Part shown: positions 48,693 to 57,715 of the stretch, piece by piece
Position numbering within the stretch: the first letter of the stretch is position 1
Layout: each line of letters begins with the position of its first letter
Source: Paenibacillus xylanilyticus
Lineage (GTDB): Bacteria; Bacillota; Bacilli; Paenibacillales; Paenibacillaceae
DNA: 64,000 bases
Direction: 5' to 3'
Assembly (NCBI RefSeq): GCF_013359935.1
Contig: NZ_JABMCB010000202.1
Location: 62,001-126,000 of the forward strand
Translations under genes and position numbers: made by a program
The notes under the pieces: model-generated
The model's database searches: none
Seen by the model: only the letters and a program-made list of their open reading frames with translations
What the model was told of the DNA's origin: nothing

Positions 48693-50420
48693 ATGAAAAA
48701 AACAATCGCAGACGTACTTGTCGAGGCATTATTAAATGCAGGGATCAATCGAATATACGGTATCGTGGGAGACTCCCTGAATGCAGTGCTGGATTCTATC
48801 CGGCGGTCCGGCAAAATTGAATGGATTCATGTTCGCCATGAAGAAGTGGCTGCATTTGCCGCTGGAGCTGATGCCGAGGTAAGTGGAAGTATCGCTGTCT
48901 GCGCAGGCAGCAGTGGGCCAGGAAATATGCATTTAATTAACGGCTTGTATGACTGCCACCGAAACCGGGTGCCGGTACTGGCCATTGCTGCTCATATTCC
49001 AAGCGATGAGATTGGCAGTGATTACTTCCAATCCACTCATCCGGAATATCTTTTTCAGGAATGCAGTCATTATTGCGAGGTCATTACTACGTCCAAACAA
49101 ATGCCTCGTTCCGTTACCATGGCGATGCAAACTGCGGTGGCGCGTTCCGGGGTATCGGTCATCGTCTTACCAGGAGATGTAGCTGGTCTTGAAGCAGCCG
49201 ATCTGCCTGTACCTGAACATGTCTTTCACGTGACCAAGCCAGTGGTGCATCCTTCAGAACCGGAACTGCGGAAATTGGCAGATTATCTGAATCAGGATAA
49301 AAAAATTACGTTGCTGTGCGGGGCAGGATGCGCAGGTGCACGGGAACCTCTTATGCAGCTGTGTGATCGACTGAAATCTCCGATGGTCATGGCTCTTCGG
49401 GGCAAGGAACATTTGGAGTATGATAATCCGTATTCCGTAGGACTGACTGGATTGATTGGATATTCATCCGGTTATCACGCCATGATGGACTGTGATGTGT
49501 TATTGATGCTGGGAACGGATTTTCCCTATCGTCAATTTTACCCGGAGAAAGCGATTGTGCTACAAGTGGATATCCAGTCCTCTCATCTGGGGCGGCGCAC
49601 GAAGGTGGATTATGGATTATGCGGGGATATCAAAGCGACCATTGAGGCTGTGCTGCCTTTATTGACGGACGAGCACAATGACAAGCATCTTAGAAAAAGT
49701 GTGGACCGTTACATGAAAGTACGCAAGGAACTCGATGAACTTGCCATAGGAAAACCGGGGAAGAAGCCTATTCACCCGCAGTACTTAACCAAAGTCATTA
49801 GTGATTCAGCAGGTGAAAATGCGATTTTCACATGTGATGTGGGAACACCGACGGTATGGGCGGCAAGGTATCTGGAGATGAGTCCCAATCGAAGACTGCT
49901 CGGTTCATTTAATCATGGTACCATGGCAAATGCACTTCCACAGGCGATTGGAGCTCAAGTAGCCAATCCGGGAAGACAAGTCATCTCATTGTCCGGTGAC
50001 GGTGGCCTTGCGATGTTAATGGGGGATCTGTTGACATTGAAACAGCATAACCTTCCAGTGAAAGTTGTCGTGTTCAACAACGGAGCACTGAGCTTTGTGG
50101 AACTGGAGATGAAAGCAGCAGGATTCCTCGAATCCGGCACGGAACTGGTGAATCCCAACTTTGCCATGGTTGCACAGGCGATGGGCATGGAAGGGATACG
50201 GGTTGAAGATCCTGCCGAACTGGAGGGAGCGGTAGAGCGTGCCCTTCAGCATGATGGTCCTGTCCTGATTGATGCGGTTGTGAATCGTCAGGAGCTGTCC
50301 TTGCCTCCGAAGATTAACATCAAACAGGCGGAAGGCTTCACCTTGTGGATGATGAAGGCGGTTCTCAACGGACGTGGCGATGAATTGATCGAACTTGCGA
50401 AAACCAATTTGCTTAGATAA
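48693..50420 (+). CDS. poxB: Pyruvate oxidase (PoxB-type, quinone-dependent, decarboxylating)
   Basis: The 575-residue thiamine-diphosphate enzyme converts pyruvate to acetate and CO2, passing electrons through FAD to the quinone pool. It has RHEEVAAFAAGADAEVSG (catalytic Glu), CAGSSGPGNMHLINGLYDCHRNRVPVLAIAAHIPS, and the TPP motif GDGGLAMLMGDLLTL ending in VVVFNN. The C-terminal tail GRGDELIELAKTNLLR matches the lipid-binding tail of E. coli PoxB, so membrane association is likely. AAAGGAGATCTGGC precedes ATG 48693. The Bacillus homologue is the general-stress gene ydaP. It is a single gene with its own promoter region. Confidence 0.93.
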   Translation: MKKTIADVLVEALLNAGINRIYGIVGDSLNAVLDSIRRSGKIEWIHVRHEEVAAFAAGADAEVSGSIAVCAGSSGPGNMHLINGLYDCHRNRVPVLAIAAHIPSDEIGSDYFQSTHPEYLFQECSHYCEVITTSKQMPRSVTMAMQTAVARSGVSVIVLPGDVAGLEAADLPVPEHVFHVTKPVVHPSEPELRKLADYLNQDKKITLLCGAGCAGAREPLMQLCDRLKSPMVMALRGKEHLEYDNPYSVGLTGLIGYSSGYHAMMDCDVLLMLGTDFPYRQFYPEKAIVLQVDIQSSHLGRRTKVDYGLCGDIKATIEAVLPLLTDEHNDKHLRKSVDRYMKVRKELDELAIGKPGKKPIHPQYLTKVISDSAGENAIFTCDVGTPTVWAARYLEMSPNRRLLGSFNHGTMANALPQAIGAQVANPGRQVISLSGDGGLAMLMGDLLTLKQHNLPVKVVVFNNGALSFVELEMKAAGFLESGTELVNPNFAMVAQAMGMEGIRVEDPAELEGAVERALQHDGPVLIDAVVNRQELSLPPKINIKQAEGFTLWMMKAVLNGRGDELIELAKTNLLR

Positions 50421-50709
50421 AGATGTGTTTGTTTTTAAGCTTGAAATATACATCTCACATGAATGGAGAGCATGATGTTCATTGAATTATCAAAGCTCTC
50501 CTTCGCGAGATGGCAGGGATATGATCCATATCATGGTATGCACACATATGATTTGGTTTGTTTTTATATCGTAAGTCTATTAAAATAGGTAATGTCAGGC
50601 AGGATTTATGTCAGTTTTAACCTACATATGTCGCAAATTGTTGAATTACGCTTCATATCCATGAGCCGATCCGATGACAAGATGACTAACACAGATGGAG
50701 GAGATCAGA
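50421..50709. other. Intergenic stretch with a hairpin
   Basis: This region holds no gene that I can support. A 7-bp hairpin, GGAGAGC (50465-50471) with GCTCTCC (50495-50501), has no T-run, so it is a poor terminator. The promoter of the SDR gene should lie near the right end, but no clear boxes are seen. Confidence 0.4.
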
Positions 50710-51465
50710 ATGAGTCACACAGGAAAAGTAGCCATTATTACTGGAGCAGGAAGTGGATTGGGTCAAGCAGCTGCACTCAAGCTGGCTGAAAAGGGCGCAT
50801 CCATTGTGGTTGTTGATCTCGTCGAAGAGACCGGTCAAGAAACAGTTAAACAGATTGAGAAGCTCGGAGCCAAAGCTATTTTTGTACAAGCAGATGTGAG
50901 CAAGGCCAGTGACGTTGAGAATTATGTGAAAAAAGCAGTTGAAGAGTTCGGACGAATTGATATGTTCTTCAACAATGCAGGGATCGCAGGACCTGGAGTC
51001 AAGCTCATTGAACATACGATTGAACAATTCGACAAAATTATCGATATCAACCTGAGAAGTGTATTTTATGGACTGAAATATGTGATTACCGAAATGCTCA
51101 AAACTGGTGGCGGTGCCATCCTGAACACAGCTTCGACCGCAGGTATTGTTGGTGTTCCGGCAGTTGCACCTTACGCAGCTACCAAGCACGGCGTGGTAGG
51201 CTTAACGCGCACCGCAGCCATTGAATATGGCAAAGACAATATTCGGGTAAATGCGATTGCGCCAGGAACGATCGAGACGCCAATGGTCATCCAATTCGGC
51301 AAGGACAATCCGGAAGTGTTCAAAGCGACCGTGGACAGCATTCCGTCCGGACGCCTGGGCAAACCGGAAGAAATCGCTAACCTGGTTGCCTTCCTGCTTG
51401 GAGATGAAGCTCCCTATATTAATGGTGCCGTGTACCCGATCGATGGCGCTGTAACAGCACAATAA
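50710..51465 (+). CDS. Short-chain dehydrogenase/reductase
   Basis: The 251-residue protein is a textbook classical SDR. The NAD motif is KVAIITGAGSGLGQAAALK (residues about 6-24), then FNNAGIAGPG (residues about 90-99). The catalytic Ser is in ILNTASTAGIVG, and YAATKHGVVGLTR carries the catalytic Tyr and Lys. The C-terminal PYINGAVYPIDGA is typical. ATG 50710 is used because GGAGGAGATCAG lies just ahead. The in-frame ATG at 50695 is upstream of that box. It is close to glucose-1-dehydrogenase or 3-ketoacyl-ACP reductase-like enzymes, but the substrate cannot be assigned. A strong bidirectional terminator follows. Confidence 0.92.
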   Translation: MSHTGKVAIITGAGSGLGQAAALKLAEKGASIVVVDLVEETGQETVKQIEKLGAKAIFVQADVSKASDVENYVKKAVEEFGRIDMFFNNAGIAGPGVKLIEHTIEQFDKIIDINLRSVFYGLKYVITEMLKTGGGAILNTASTAGIVGVPAVAPYAATKHGVVGLTRTAAIEYGKDNIRVNAIAPGTIETPMVIQFGKDNPEVFKATVDSIPSGRLGKPEEIANLVAFLLGDEAPYINGAVYPIDGAVTAQ

Positions 51466-51481
51466 TAGTTGAATAAGTAAG

Positions 51482-51521
51482 AAAAAGAGAGGTCCTGTAA
51501 GTATACAGTCCCTCTCTTTTT
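51482..51521. terminator. Bidirectional terminator
   Basis: AAAAAGAGAGG pairs with CCTCTCTTTTT around an inner CTGTAAGTATACAG, with T-runs on both strands between convergent genes. Confidence 0.88.
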
Positions 51522-51557
51522 GCTGTTGTCTACAAACTCAATTACACATCTTTTTTT

Positions 51558-52739
51558 TCATGCAGCGTTATTTGCGTCTATTTGTGAAGGTTTAAGTGAG
51601 GTAGGACGATAAGAAAGCATCATGATGATCAATGCAATAGCTACACCGACAGCACCAATCCAGGTAATGGATGACAACGAAACTGAGTTGACGGCGATTC
51701 CGCCAATTCCAGCACCGGCAGCCATTGCGAGCTGCATCACCGAACTGTTCAGACTCAGCATGATGCCTGATGATTCGGGTGCCATGGTAACCAGATTATA
51801 TTGTTGAGTTGGGCCGGAAGACCACGCTGCAAATGACCAGAGAATGAGGATGGCGAAAATGGTCACAGAAGCGTGGGCCGTCAAGTTCAGCATCACCAAA
51901 CTGACAATATGCAATGCCATACCGATGAAAAGAGTACGTTTCACCCCTATACGATCCGCGCTGTATCCCCCAACTTTGGAGCCGATCAAACTTGCAATGC
52001 CAAAGGCAAGCAGGGCGGAACTTAGTACACCTTCACTCATGCCTGCGACAGAGACCAGATAAGGTGAAATGTAAGTATATGCAATGGAGTAACCACCAAG
52101 CCAGAAAAACGTCACCAGCAGCGCCAATCCAATTCGAGGTTGCTTCAGCAGAGATAACTGTTTTTTCAGAGGGACAGGTGCTTCTCCTTCCGATGATGGA
52201 ATGGATAATGCAATAACAATCATGGCAATCACACCGAGTACGGCAATGCCTGCAAAAACAAGTTTCCAGTCCCATGAGGTTGCTACGACTCTTCCCAAAG
52301 GTACACCAATGATCAGAGAGGCTGTGAATCCAGTGATGACCGTGGCGATAGCACTCGCTTGTTTGCCTTCAGCAGCAACTTTGGAAGCAACCGTCAATGC
52401 GGTTACTACAACAACTCCGGCCCCTAGAGCCATCAATACACGGGCGGCGACGAAAAGCTCATACCCTGGCAGGAGATAAGCGAGAACATTGGCTGCAACA
52501 AACAGACCAAGGAAGTAGAGCAATAGCTTGCGACGATCGAAGCGGGAAGTCAAGGCAATGATAATCGGTGTGCCAAGTGCATAAACAAGTGAAAATATGG
52601 TGATCAGCTGCCCGGCAGCGATTAACGAAATATGCATGGTATCAGCAATACGATCCAAAATACCCGCGATGACATATTCGGAGGTTCCCACAAGAAAGCT
52701 GACTAAGGCAAGTACATAGATTTTCCAAGTGTTGGACAT
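51558..52739 (-). CDS. MFS transporter, DHA1-type efflux protein
   Basis: The 393-residue membrane protein has about twelve membrane segments. The start, YVLALVSFLVGTSEYVIAGIL, resembles the DHA1 drug-exporter group (AraJ/YdhP type). The loop motif A is SRFDRRKLL, and the MALGAGVVVVTAL segment in TM4 matches motif B with a missing Arg. This group exports drugs or sugars using the proton gradient, and the substrate is unknown. An ArsR-type regulator lies 173 nt upstream on the same strand, and repeated operators occur around it. The probable order is regulator then transporter. GAAAGAGGTTATTTTC precedes the start. Confidence 0.87.
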   Translation of the reverse strand: MSNTWKIYVLALVSFLVGTSEYVIAGILDRIADTMHISLIAAGQLITIFSLVYALGTPIIIALTSRFDRRKLLLYFLGLFVAANVLAYLLPGYELFVAARVLMALGAGVVVVTALTVASKVAAEGKQASAIATVITGFTASLIIGVPLGRVVATSWDWKLVFAGIAVLGVIAMIVIALSIPSSEGEAPVPLKKQLSLLKQPRIGLALLVTFFWLGGYSIAYTYISPYLVSVAGMSEGVLSSALLAFGIASLIGSKVGGYSADRIGVKRTLFIGMALHIVSLVMLNLTAHASVTIFAILILWSFAAWSSGPTQQYNLVTMAPESSGIMLSLNSSVMQLAMAAGAGIGGIAVNSVSLSSITWIGAVGVAIALIIMMLSYRPTSLKPSQIDANNAA

Positions 52740-52871
52740 GAGAAAATAACCTCTTTCCTATTTTAATTTTATATTATTAGAAATATAGAAATAAAGACGA
52801 GACAAACAGCTTCAATCATTTTTTATCGACCAGGGGTTAGGCTCTATATCTTATATCTGTTTAATTGTATT

Positions 52872-52905
52872 ATTCTATATTTCTAGTTTTATTGAAATAT
52901 AGAAT
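52872..52905. promoter_or_regulatory. Inverted repeat ahead of the MFS gene, probable ArsR operator
   Basis: ATTCTATATTTC (52872-52883) and GAAATATAGAAT (52894-52905) form a perfect 12-bp inverted repeat. Its core ATTTCTAGTTTTATTGAAAT (52879-52898) recurs upstream of the ArsR gene with two changes. Confidence 0.7.
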
Positions 52906-52912
52906 AAAATTT

Positions 52913-53197
52913 TTATCTGTTCAGCAGATAGGGAGCAAATTTTTGAACTGTGTCTGTATTCAAGCTGTAGTAGATGTAGGTTCCTTTCTTTTGAGATGTA
53001 AGCAGACCACAATCAGACAACTGCTTCAAGTGATGAGACAACGTGGAAAGGGCCACGGTTACAAGTCGATTTTCCAGATCAGCAGGACACAGATTGCTTT
53101 CAGCAGATAAAATCTGAATGATTTTGTATCGCGTTTGCTCACCCAGTGCTTTGTGAATTTTGACCGCTTGTTCTATTCCAGTCGATGTATATTCCAT
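52913..53197 (-). CDS. ArsR-family repressor of the MFS gene
   Basis: The 94-residue winged-helix protein has VKIHKALGEQTRYKIIQIL, then LCPADLENRLVTVALSTLSHHLKQLSDCGLL (recognition helix near residues 49-63), and the wing TSQKKGTYIYYSL. No CXC pair is present in the metal-sensing helix. It carries C37 and C63 only, so it is not a typical arsenic or cadmium sensor. CAGATCG is not a strong ribosome binding site, but GAAAGGACAGATCGTT precedes ATG 53197. It is flanked on both sides by nearly the same 20-bp operator, so autoregulation and control of the efflux gene are likely. Confidence 0.87.
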   Translation of the reverse strand: MEYTSTGIEQAVKIHKALGEQTRYKIIQILSAESNLCPADLENRLVTVALSTLSHHLKQLSDCGLLTSQKKGTYIYYSLNTDTVQKFAPYLLNR

Positions 53198-53226
53198 AAC
53201 GATCTGTCCTTTCGTCTTTATTTCTT

Positions 53227-53246
53227 ATTTCTAGTAATATTGAAAT
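53227..53246. promoter_or_regulatory. Operator copy ahead of the ArsR gene
   Basis: ATTTCTAGTAATATTGAAAT shares 18 of 20 bases with the site at 52879-52898. It lies 30 nt ahead of the regulator start, where its product would repress itself. Confidence 0.7.
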
Positions 53247-53365
53247 AACTGTATCACTGATGTATTCAAAAGTAAACTCCCTGGTTTAAATTCGTTACTT
53301 TAATCATGTAGAAATGATTTGAGTAAATTGAATTTAGCAGGGAGTTTAATAAAATCTCCAAGACT

Positions 53366-53710
53366 TTATGTGCGATCTAAAGCATCGACATAATCTTTGG
53401 CATCTTTGAGGGAAAGGTCTCTGGCTTCGCGCAGCTTTTTGATGGCCTTTATCTTTTGCCCTTGTTGTATAAGTTCCAGCAACTCATGATCAAGCCGGGA
53501 CAACTCCATTTGTGTATCCGGAGCAGACGACAGGGTCGAAGCTAAGGATGAATAATTCACGTTGGAACGCGGCGTCATGCCGGTGCCATTTTCAATCCGC
53601 TCCACATCCCGTTTGAGTTCATTTAGCTGGCTTTGAAGACTAAGAACTCTAATGGTTAACACCAGAACTAGAAGCAACAAAACAATGAGTATTACAGTGT
53701 TGATTTCCAT
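53366..53710 (-). CDS. Membrane-anchored protein with an L7/L12 C-terminal-like motif
   Basis: The 114-residue protein has one N-terminal membrane segment (INTVILIVLLLLVLVLTIRVLSL). A coiled coil follows (LQSQLNELKRDVERIENG), then a low-complexity linker. It ends in KIKAIKKLREARDLSLKDAKDYVDALDRT, which resembles the C-terminal domain of ribosomal protein L7/L12 (KI-AIK-lREatgLgLkEAKd-Vd). That domain recruits translation GTPases on the ribosome. Here it is tethered to the membrane. GAGAGGCTTTTTGCATC lies ahead of ATG 53710. Earlier in-frame starts lie inside the P450 gene. The two genes are only 40 nt apart, but functional linkage is unproven. Confidence 0.75.
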   Translation of the reverse strand: MEINTVILIVLLLLVLVLTIRVLSLQSQLNELKRDVERIENGTGMTPRSNVNYSSLASTLSSAPDTQMELSRLDHELLELIQQGQKIKAIKKLREARDLSLKDAKDYVDALDRT

Positions 53711-53750
53711 GATGCAAAAAGCCTCTCTTTCATTACGCTTATGACTTGAT

Positions 53751-54941
53751 TTATTTGAGTTGCACTGGAATCTCCTTGACTCCACGCACAATCATGCCAG
53801 GTCTCCACTCCAGTTGAGTAACGTCTGTCTGAAGCTGTATCTCGGGAAAACGGGCGAGCAAGGTATGGATGGCAATCTCGCCTTCCAGACGTGCCAGGGG
53901 CGCACCAAGACAGAGGTGAATGCCTGTCCCAAAAGCGAGATGCGAACTCTTTTCCCGTGTGATGTCAAAGACATCTGCATCTTTGAATTTGGCATCATCC
54001 CGATTCGCGGAATCAAGCGCGACGATCACAAGCTCACCTTTGGCGATGTTCTGTCCTCGAAATTCAATATCCTCCAGCGCCCAGCGGGACGTACTGAATT
54101 CGACAGGACCGTTGTAGCGAAGCATTTCTTCGATTGCATTATGAATAAGCTCCGGTTGTTGAATCAACAGATCACGCTGTTCGGGGTGTTCCAGTAGGGC
54201 AAGCACTCCATTACCGATCAGATTAACAGTAGTTTCGTGTCCCGCAATAATGAGCAGGGAAACTACGCCGAGCAATTCATTTTCAGTCAGTTGTTGTCCG
54301 GATTCTTCTGCGATCACGAGCTGACTGATCAGGTCTTTGCCAGGATTCTCTCGCACTTTTGCAAACCAGGCAGTGAGATACTCGGTGAACTCCCGGGCAT
54401 GCTGTTCAAACATCTCGGCGTGATCCGAATTCGACGCATCAATAATGTAATTGGACCATAAACGGAACTTGTCCTGATCTTCAAGAGGTACTCCCAAAAT
54501 TTCACTAATGACAATAATGGGGAGTGGAAAAGCATACTCATCAATCAGGTTCATTTTGTCCCGGGATCCAATGTTATTCAGTAAGTCGTCTGCGATTTCC
54601 TGGATATGACTTCTCATGTCCGCAACCAGCTTTGGCGTGAACGCTTTCTGTACAAGTCCTCTTAGACGGCGGTGATCCGGCGGGTCAGAAAATAGCATGT
54701 TATTCACAAAAATGGATTGATTCTCAGGACCGTACCGTTTGGCGACATCCTTACTGAAGCGAGGGTCCTTAAGCACTTCGACTGCGTCCTCGTAGCGGGT
54801 AATAATCCATCCGAACTCACCATGAGGAAACATGACTTTGAAGACAGGGTCCGTCTCTCTTAATTTTTCGTATACAGGATAGGGGTTTTGCGTAAATTCC
54901 TTAGTAAAAAACGTTGTTTGTGAAGTTTCGTTCGTGTTCAA
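53751..54941 (-). CDS. Cytochrome P450
   Basis: The 396-residue soluble P450 is of the bacterial CYP107/CYP102-like length class. It has the I-helix motif AGHETT (233-238), the ExxR pair E272 and R275 in EEMLR, and the heme loop FGTGIHLCLGAPLAR with C344 as iron ligand. Such enzymes hydroxylate small molecules using a redoxin and reductase that must be encoded elsewhere. No ferredoxin is next to it. AGAGGAGAG lies ahead of the ATG at 54941. It is followed on the same strand by the L7/L12-like membrane gene. The substrate is not predictable here. Confidence 0.93.
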   Translation of the reverse strand: MNTNETSQTTFFTKEFTQNPYPVYEKLRETDPVFKVMFPHGEFGWIITRYEDAVEVLKDPRFSKDVAKRYGPENQSIFVNNMLFSDPPDHRRLRGLVQKAFTPKLVADMRSHIQEIADDLLNNIGSRDKMNLIDEYAFPLPIIVISEILGVPLEDQDKFRLWSNYIIDASNSDHAEMFEQHAREFTEYLTAWFAKVRENPGKDLISQLVIAEESGQQLTENELLGVVSLLIIAGHETTVNLIGNGVLALLEHPEQRDLLIQQPELIHNAIEEMLRYNGPVEFSTSRWALEDIEFRGQNIAKGELVIVALDSANRDDAKFKDADVFDITREKSSHLAFGTGIHLCLGAPLARLEGEIAIHTLLARFPEIQLQTDVTQLEWRPGMIVRGVKEIPVQLK

Positions 54942-55231
54942 TTCAATTCTCTCCTCTCATCCAAGAGCTCAGATATGAATTCCTTTTCCAAAGTATGCAC
55001 ACGTTTAATTCTATGGCTTAATTTGCAAAGCATGCACCTTCTACATATTCAATAGAGAACCACAGAAACCTTGTTTTTGTCCATATTATGTTATTTGCAG
55101 CTATAATTATCGATAATGATATCAAAGTTCGTTCAAATTTGCTTGTAAAGGAAGGAAAATAGAATGGTTGGGAAGAAAGTGTATATCTATTGAAAACGGT
55201 TTAAAAACATTGAAAAGGAGGTGAATTCTGC
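54942..55231. other. Divergent control region between the P450 and aldo/keto reductase genes
   Basis: The 290-nt region has no gene. ATTATCGATAAT (55106-55117) is a 12-bp palindrome, and TATAAT lies just ahead of it at 55102-55107. These may be a -10 box and an operator for the plus-strand gene, but a matching -35 box at normal spacing is missing. Confidence 0.4.
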
Positions 55232-56209
55232 ATGACAGACTTAAGGCTCCCACTGCATCAACACCAGATTCCTGCAAGTCCCCTTGTGCTTGGATGCATG
55301 CGATTCGGAGGGGAATGGGATGGTTTGCCCATCACTGATGATCTTGTACTCGAAGGGCACCACGCTGTTGAAGCAGCTCTTGAGATCGGCATTAATCATT
55401 ATGATCTGGCCGATATCTATACACGTGGCAAAGCAGAACATGTTTTTGGGCGAATACTATCAGAGCGCCATGGATTGAGAGAACAGATCATTATTCAGTC
55501 GAAATGCGGCATACGCCTGGTGGGAGATGACGTAGGCCCACAGCGCTATGATTCTTCCGGAGCACATATTCAAGCCAGTGTTGACGGCATTCTTACACGC
55601 CTCGGGGTAGATTATCTGGACATATTGCTGCTCCATCGCCCCGATCCTCTTGCCCATCCGCAGGAGATCGGTGAGGCACTTGCGAGGCTCCATCATTCAG
55701 GAAAGGTCAGGCATTTTGGTGTGTCCAACATGGGTTCAGAACAGATTCGTCTGCTTCAGCTGAACTGTACCGTTCCTCTCATAGTGAATCAGCTTGAGAT
55801 GAGTCTGGACAAAATCGGATTCGTCGAAGCAGGGGTTACCGTGAACCGTCCACAAGCCAAGGATAACGTTTTTCCTTACGGTACGATGGAGTATTGTCAG
55901 GCGGAGCATATCCAGCTGCAAGCATGGGGGCCGCTGGCTCAGGGAAGATTCACAGGCAGGGTGGTTGAGGGGCAAAGACCCGAAATTGAACATACAGTCA
56001 GAGTTGTTCATCGTATAGCCGGGGAACGTGGTGTTACGGCTGAGTCTGTAGTGCTCGCCTGGTTAATGAAGCATCCCGCCGGTATTCAACCTGTCATTGG
56101 TTCAATACGACCGGAGCGTATTCGTGCCTGCCGTGATGCAACCCGGATTGAATTGACAAGATATGAGTGGTATGAGCTCTATTCCGCATCCTGTGGACGA
56201 AGAATGTAA
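55232..56209 (+). CDS. Aldo/keto reductase
   Basis: The 325-residue TIM-barrel protein has the AKR pattern: GCMRFGGEWDG, then INHYDLADIYTRGKAEHVFG, with the catalytic Asp and Tyr in DLADIY. The Lys is in IIQSKCGIR, and LDILLLHRPDPL carries the active-site His. The C-terminal half with IQPVIGSIRPERI binds NADPH. It resembles the YdhF/YtbE-type reductases. GGAGGTGAATTCTGC precedes ATG 55232. A weak hairpin lies 60 nt behind the stop. The physiological substrate is unknown, and no linked pathway gene is evident. Confidence 0.92.
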   Translation: MTDLRLPLHQHQIPASPLVLGCMRFGGEWDGLPITDDLVLEGHHAVEAALEIGINHYDLADIYTRGKAEHVFGRILSERHGLREQIIIQSKCGIRLVGDDVGPQRYDSSGAHIQASVDGILTRLGVDYLDILLLHRPDPLAHPQEIGEALARLHHSGKVRHFGVSNMGSEQIRLLQLNCTVPLIVNQLEMSLDKIGFVEAGVTVNRPQAKDNVFPYGTMEYCQAEHIQLQAWGPLAQGRFTGRVVEGQRPEIEHTVRVVHRIAGERGVTAESVVLAWLMKHPAGIQPVIGSIRPERIRACRDATRIELTRYEWYELYSASCGRRM

Positions 56210-56271
56210 GCAGGAAACATGCGAATGGTAGAATGTAGAATCATTTTTGAAAAATAGTAGTGAGAAGGATG

Positions 56272-56300
56272 AAACGCAGGCTGACAGTCTGTGTTTCTTT
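56272..56300 (+). terminator. Weak terminator after the aldo/keto reductase gene
   Basis: AAACGCAG (56272-56279) pairs with CTGTGTTT (56289-56296) through seven pairs and one G-U, followed by CTTTG. Confidence 0.5.
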
Positions 56301-56608
56301 GCGTTGTTCGCATTCTTTGGTTAAACCATCATATTATTTGATGTAATGATATTAGTAGTTCATAGGACTTTTTATGCAAAAGCCTTGAAAGAATCTAAGT
56401 TGGAGGGAGCATGATGCCGATATAACGGAATTAATGACTGGCCTCTTTGTTCATAAATGTGCTATTTCCATGTCCATCGACTTAGTACAGAGTTCGGATA
56501 AGAGGGACGTTTCAACCATTTTTCTCGGTTTCTAGGGTAGTTGAGAGACCTCTGTGATAAAATAATAGGAATAAGAACATACGATCTGTTTTGTGAGAGG
56601 GGATACTG
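56301..56608. other. Intergenic stretch ahead of the MoxR operon
   Basis: No gene, RNA or repeat is recognised. AT-rich blocks follow each other, and GATAAAATAATAGG near 56559 could contain the -10 box of the operon. A -35 box at normal spacing is not clear. Confidence 0.4.
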
Positions 56609-57715
56609 TTGACGATGGAAATGCTTAAACCACCTGCCGAGACACTATACGAGGCTGAGTTACGCGCACTTCGGGAGGAAGATACGGGAAAGCGGCCTCC
56701 CAATTGGCTACTGTCCCCGGCATACGTGCGGGATTTCATCATTGGCAGGGACAAGCCTGCAATTCTGGATGGGGAGGCCATTGCGATCACGCGTAAATTT
56801 TACGGCAATGACGTATTAATTGAACGCGCAGTAGTAACGCTGGCGGGCAATCGTGGGTTAATGCTGGTGGGAGAACCAGGAACGGCCAAGACGATGCTCA
56901 GTGAACTGCTTACCGCAGCAATCTCGGGAACCAGTCTGAATACCATTCAGGGGACGGCAGGTACAACGGAAGACATGATCAAATATTCGTGGAACTATGC
57001 CATGCTGCTTGATAAAGGTCCATCCGAAGCGGCGCTGGTACCCTCCCCACTGTACAGTGGCATGAAGAAAGGCATTATCACCCGTTTCGAAGAGATTACA
57101 CGTTGTCCCGCCGAAGCACAGGATAGTCTGATCAGTATTTTAAGCGACAAGGTGATGAGCATTCCTGAACTGGATGGCGGTGTACTGTTTGCGAAACCAG
57201 GATTTAACGTCATTGCGACAGCGAATATTCGTGATAAAGGTGTTAACGAGATGAGCGGTGCACTGAAACGCCGTTTCAACTTTGAAACGATCAAACCGAT
57301 CAGCAGTGTAAAAATGGAAGCGAAAATTATTGAATCCCAGGCACGCAGCCTGTTATTACATAGTGATATTGACATCGAAATTAATCCGGATGTAGTTGAA
57401 CTGCTTGCTACAACTTTTATGGAGCTTCGTACCGGAATGACACGCGAGGGGTACAAGCTGGATACGCCCCAAGCTTCCATGAGTACCGCCGAAGCCGTAT
57501 CCGTTTACGTCCAAAGTGCAATGACCTCGTATTATTACGAAGATAAAGGGATTGCACTGGACCGGCTGGTTCAGAACATGCTCGGAACCATCGCCAAGGA
57601 AAATGACAAGGATCTGTCCATTCTCAAAACCTATTTCTCCAAGGTCGTGAAAGAGCGCTCCAGGGAAGAGGGCATCTGGAAGGATTATTATGAGGAGAAA
57701 AAATGGATCGGGTAA
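56609..57715 (+). CDS. MoxR-type AAA+ ATPase (YehL-like)
   Basis: The 368-residue protein has Walker A GEPGTAKTM (residues 88-96), a Walker-B-like strand IITRFEEI (156-163, with Glu where Asp is common), sensor 1 VIATAN (201-206) and an Arg-finger region LKRRFNF (219-225). MoxR ATPases work as chaperones that assemble or activate target complexes, often with a VWA-domain partner, which is encoded two genes downstream. The TTG start at 56609 lies 6 nt behind GAGAGGGG. ATG 56615 is an alternative. It overlaps the next gene by 13 nt. The set resembles yehL-yehM-yehP of E. coli, whose role is unknown. Confidence 0.9.
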   Translation: MTMEMLKPPAETLYEAELRALREEDTGKRPPNWLLSPAYVRDFIIGRDKPAILDGEAIAITRKFYGNDVLIERAVVTLAGNRGLMLVGEPGTAKTMLSELLTAAISGTSLNTIQGTAGTTEDMIKYSWNYAMLLDKGPSEAALVPSPLYSGMKKGIITRFEEITRCPAEAQDSLISILSDKVMSIPELDGGVLFAKPGFNVIATANIRDKGVNEMSGALKRRFNFETIKPISSVKMEAKIIESQARSLLLHSDIDIEINPDVVELLATTFMELRTGMTREGYKLDTPQASMSTAEAVSVYVQSAMTSYYYEDKGIALDRLVQNMLGTIAKENDKDLSILKTYFSKVVKERSREEGIWKDYYEEKKWIG

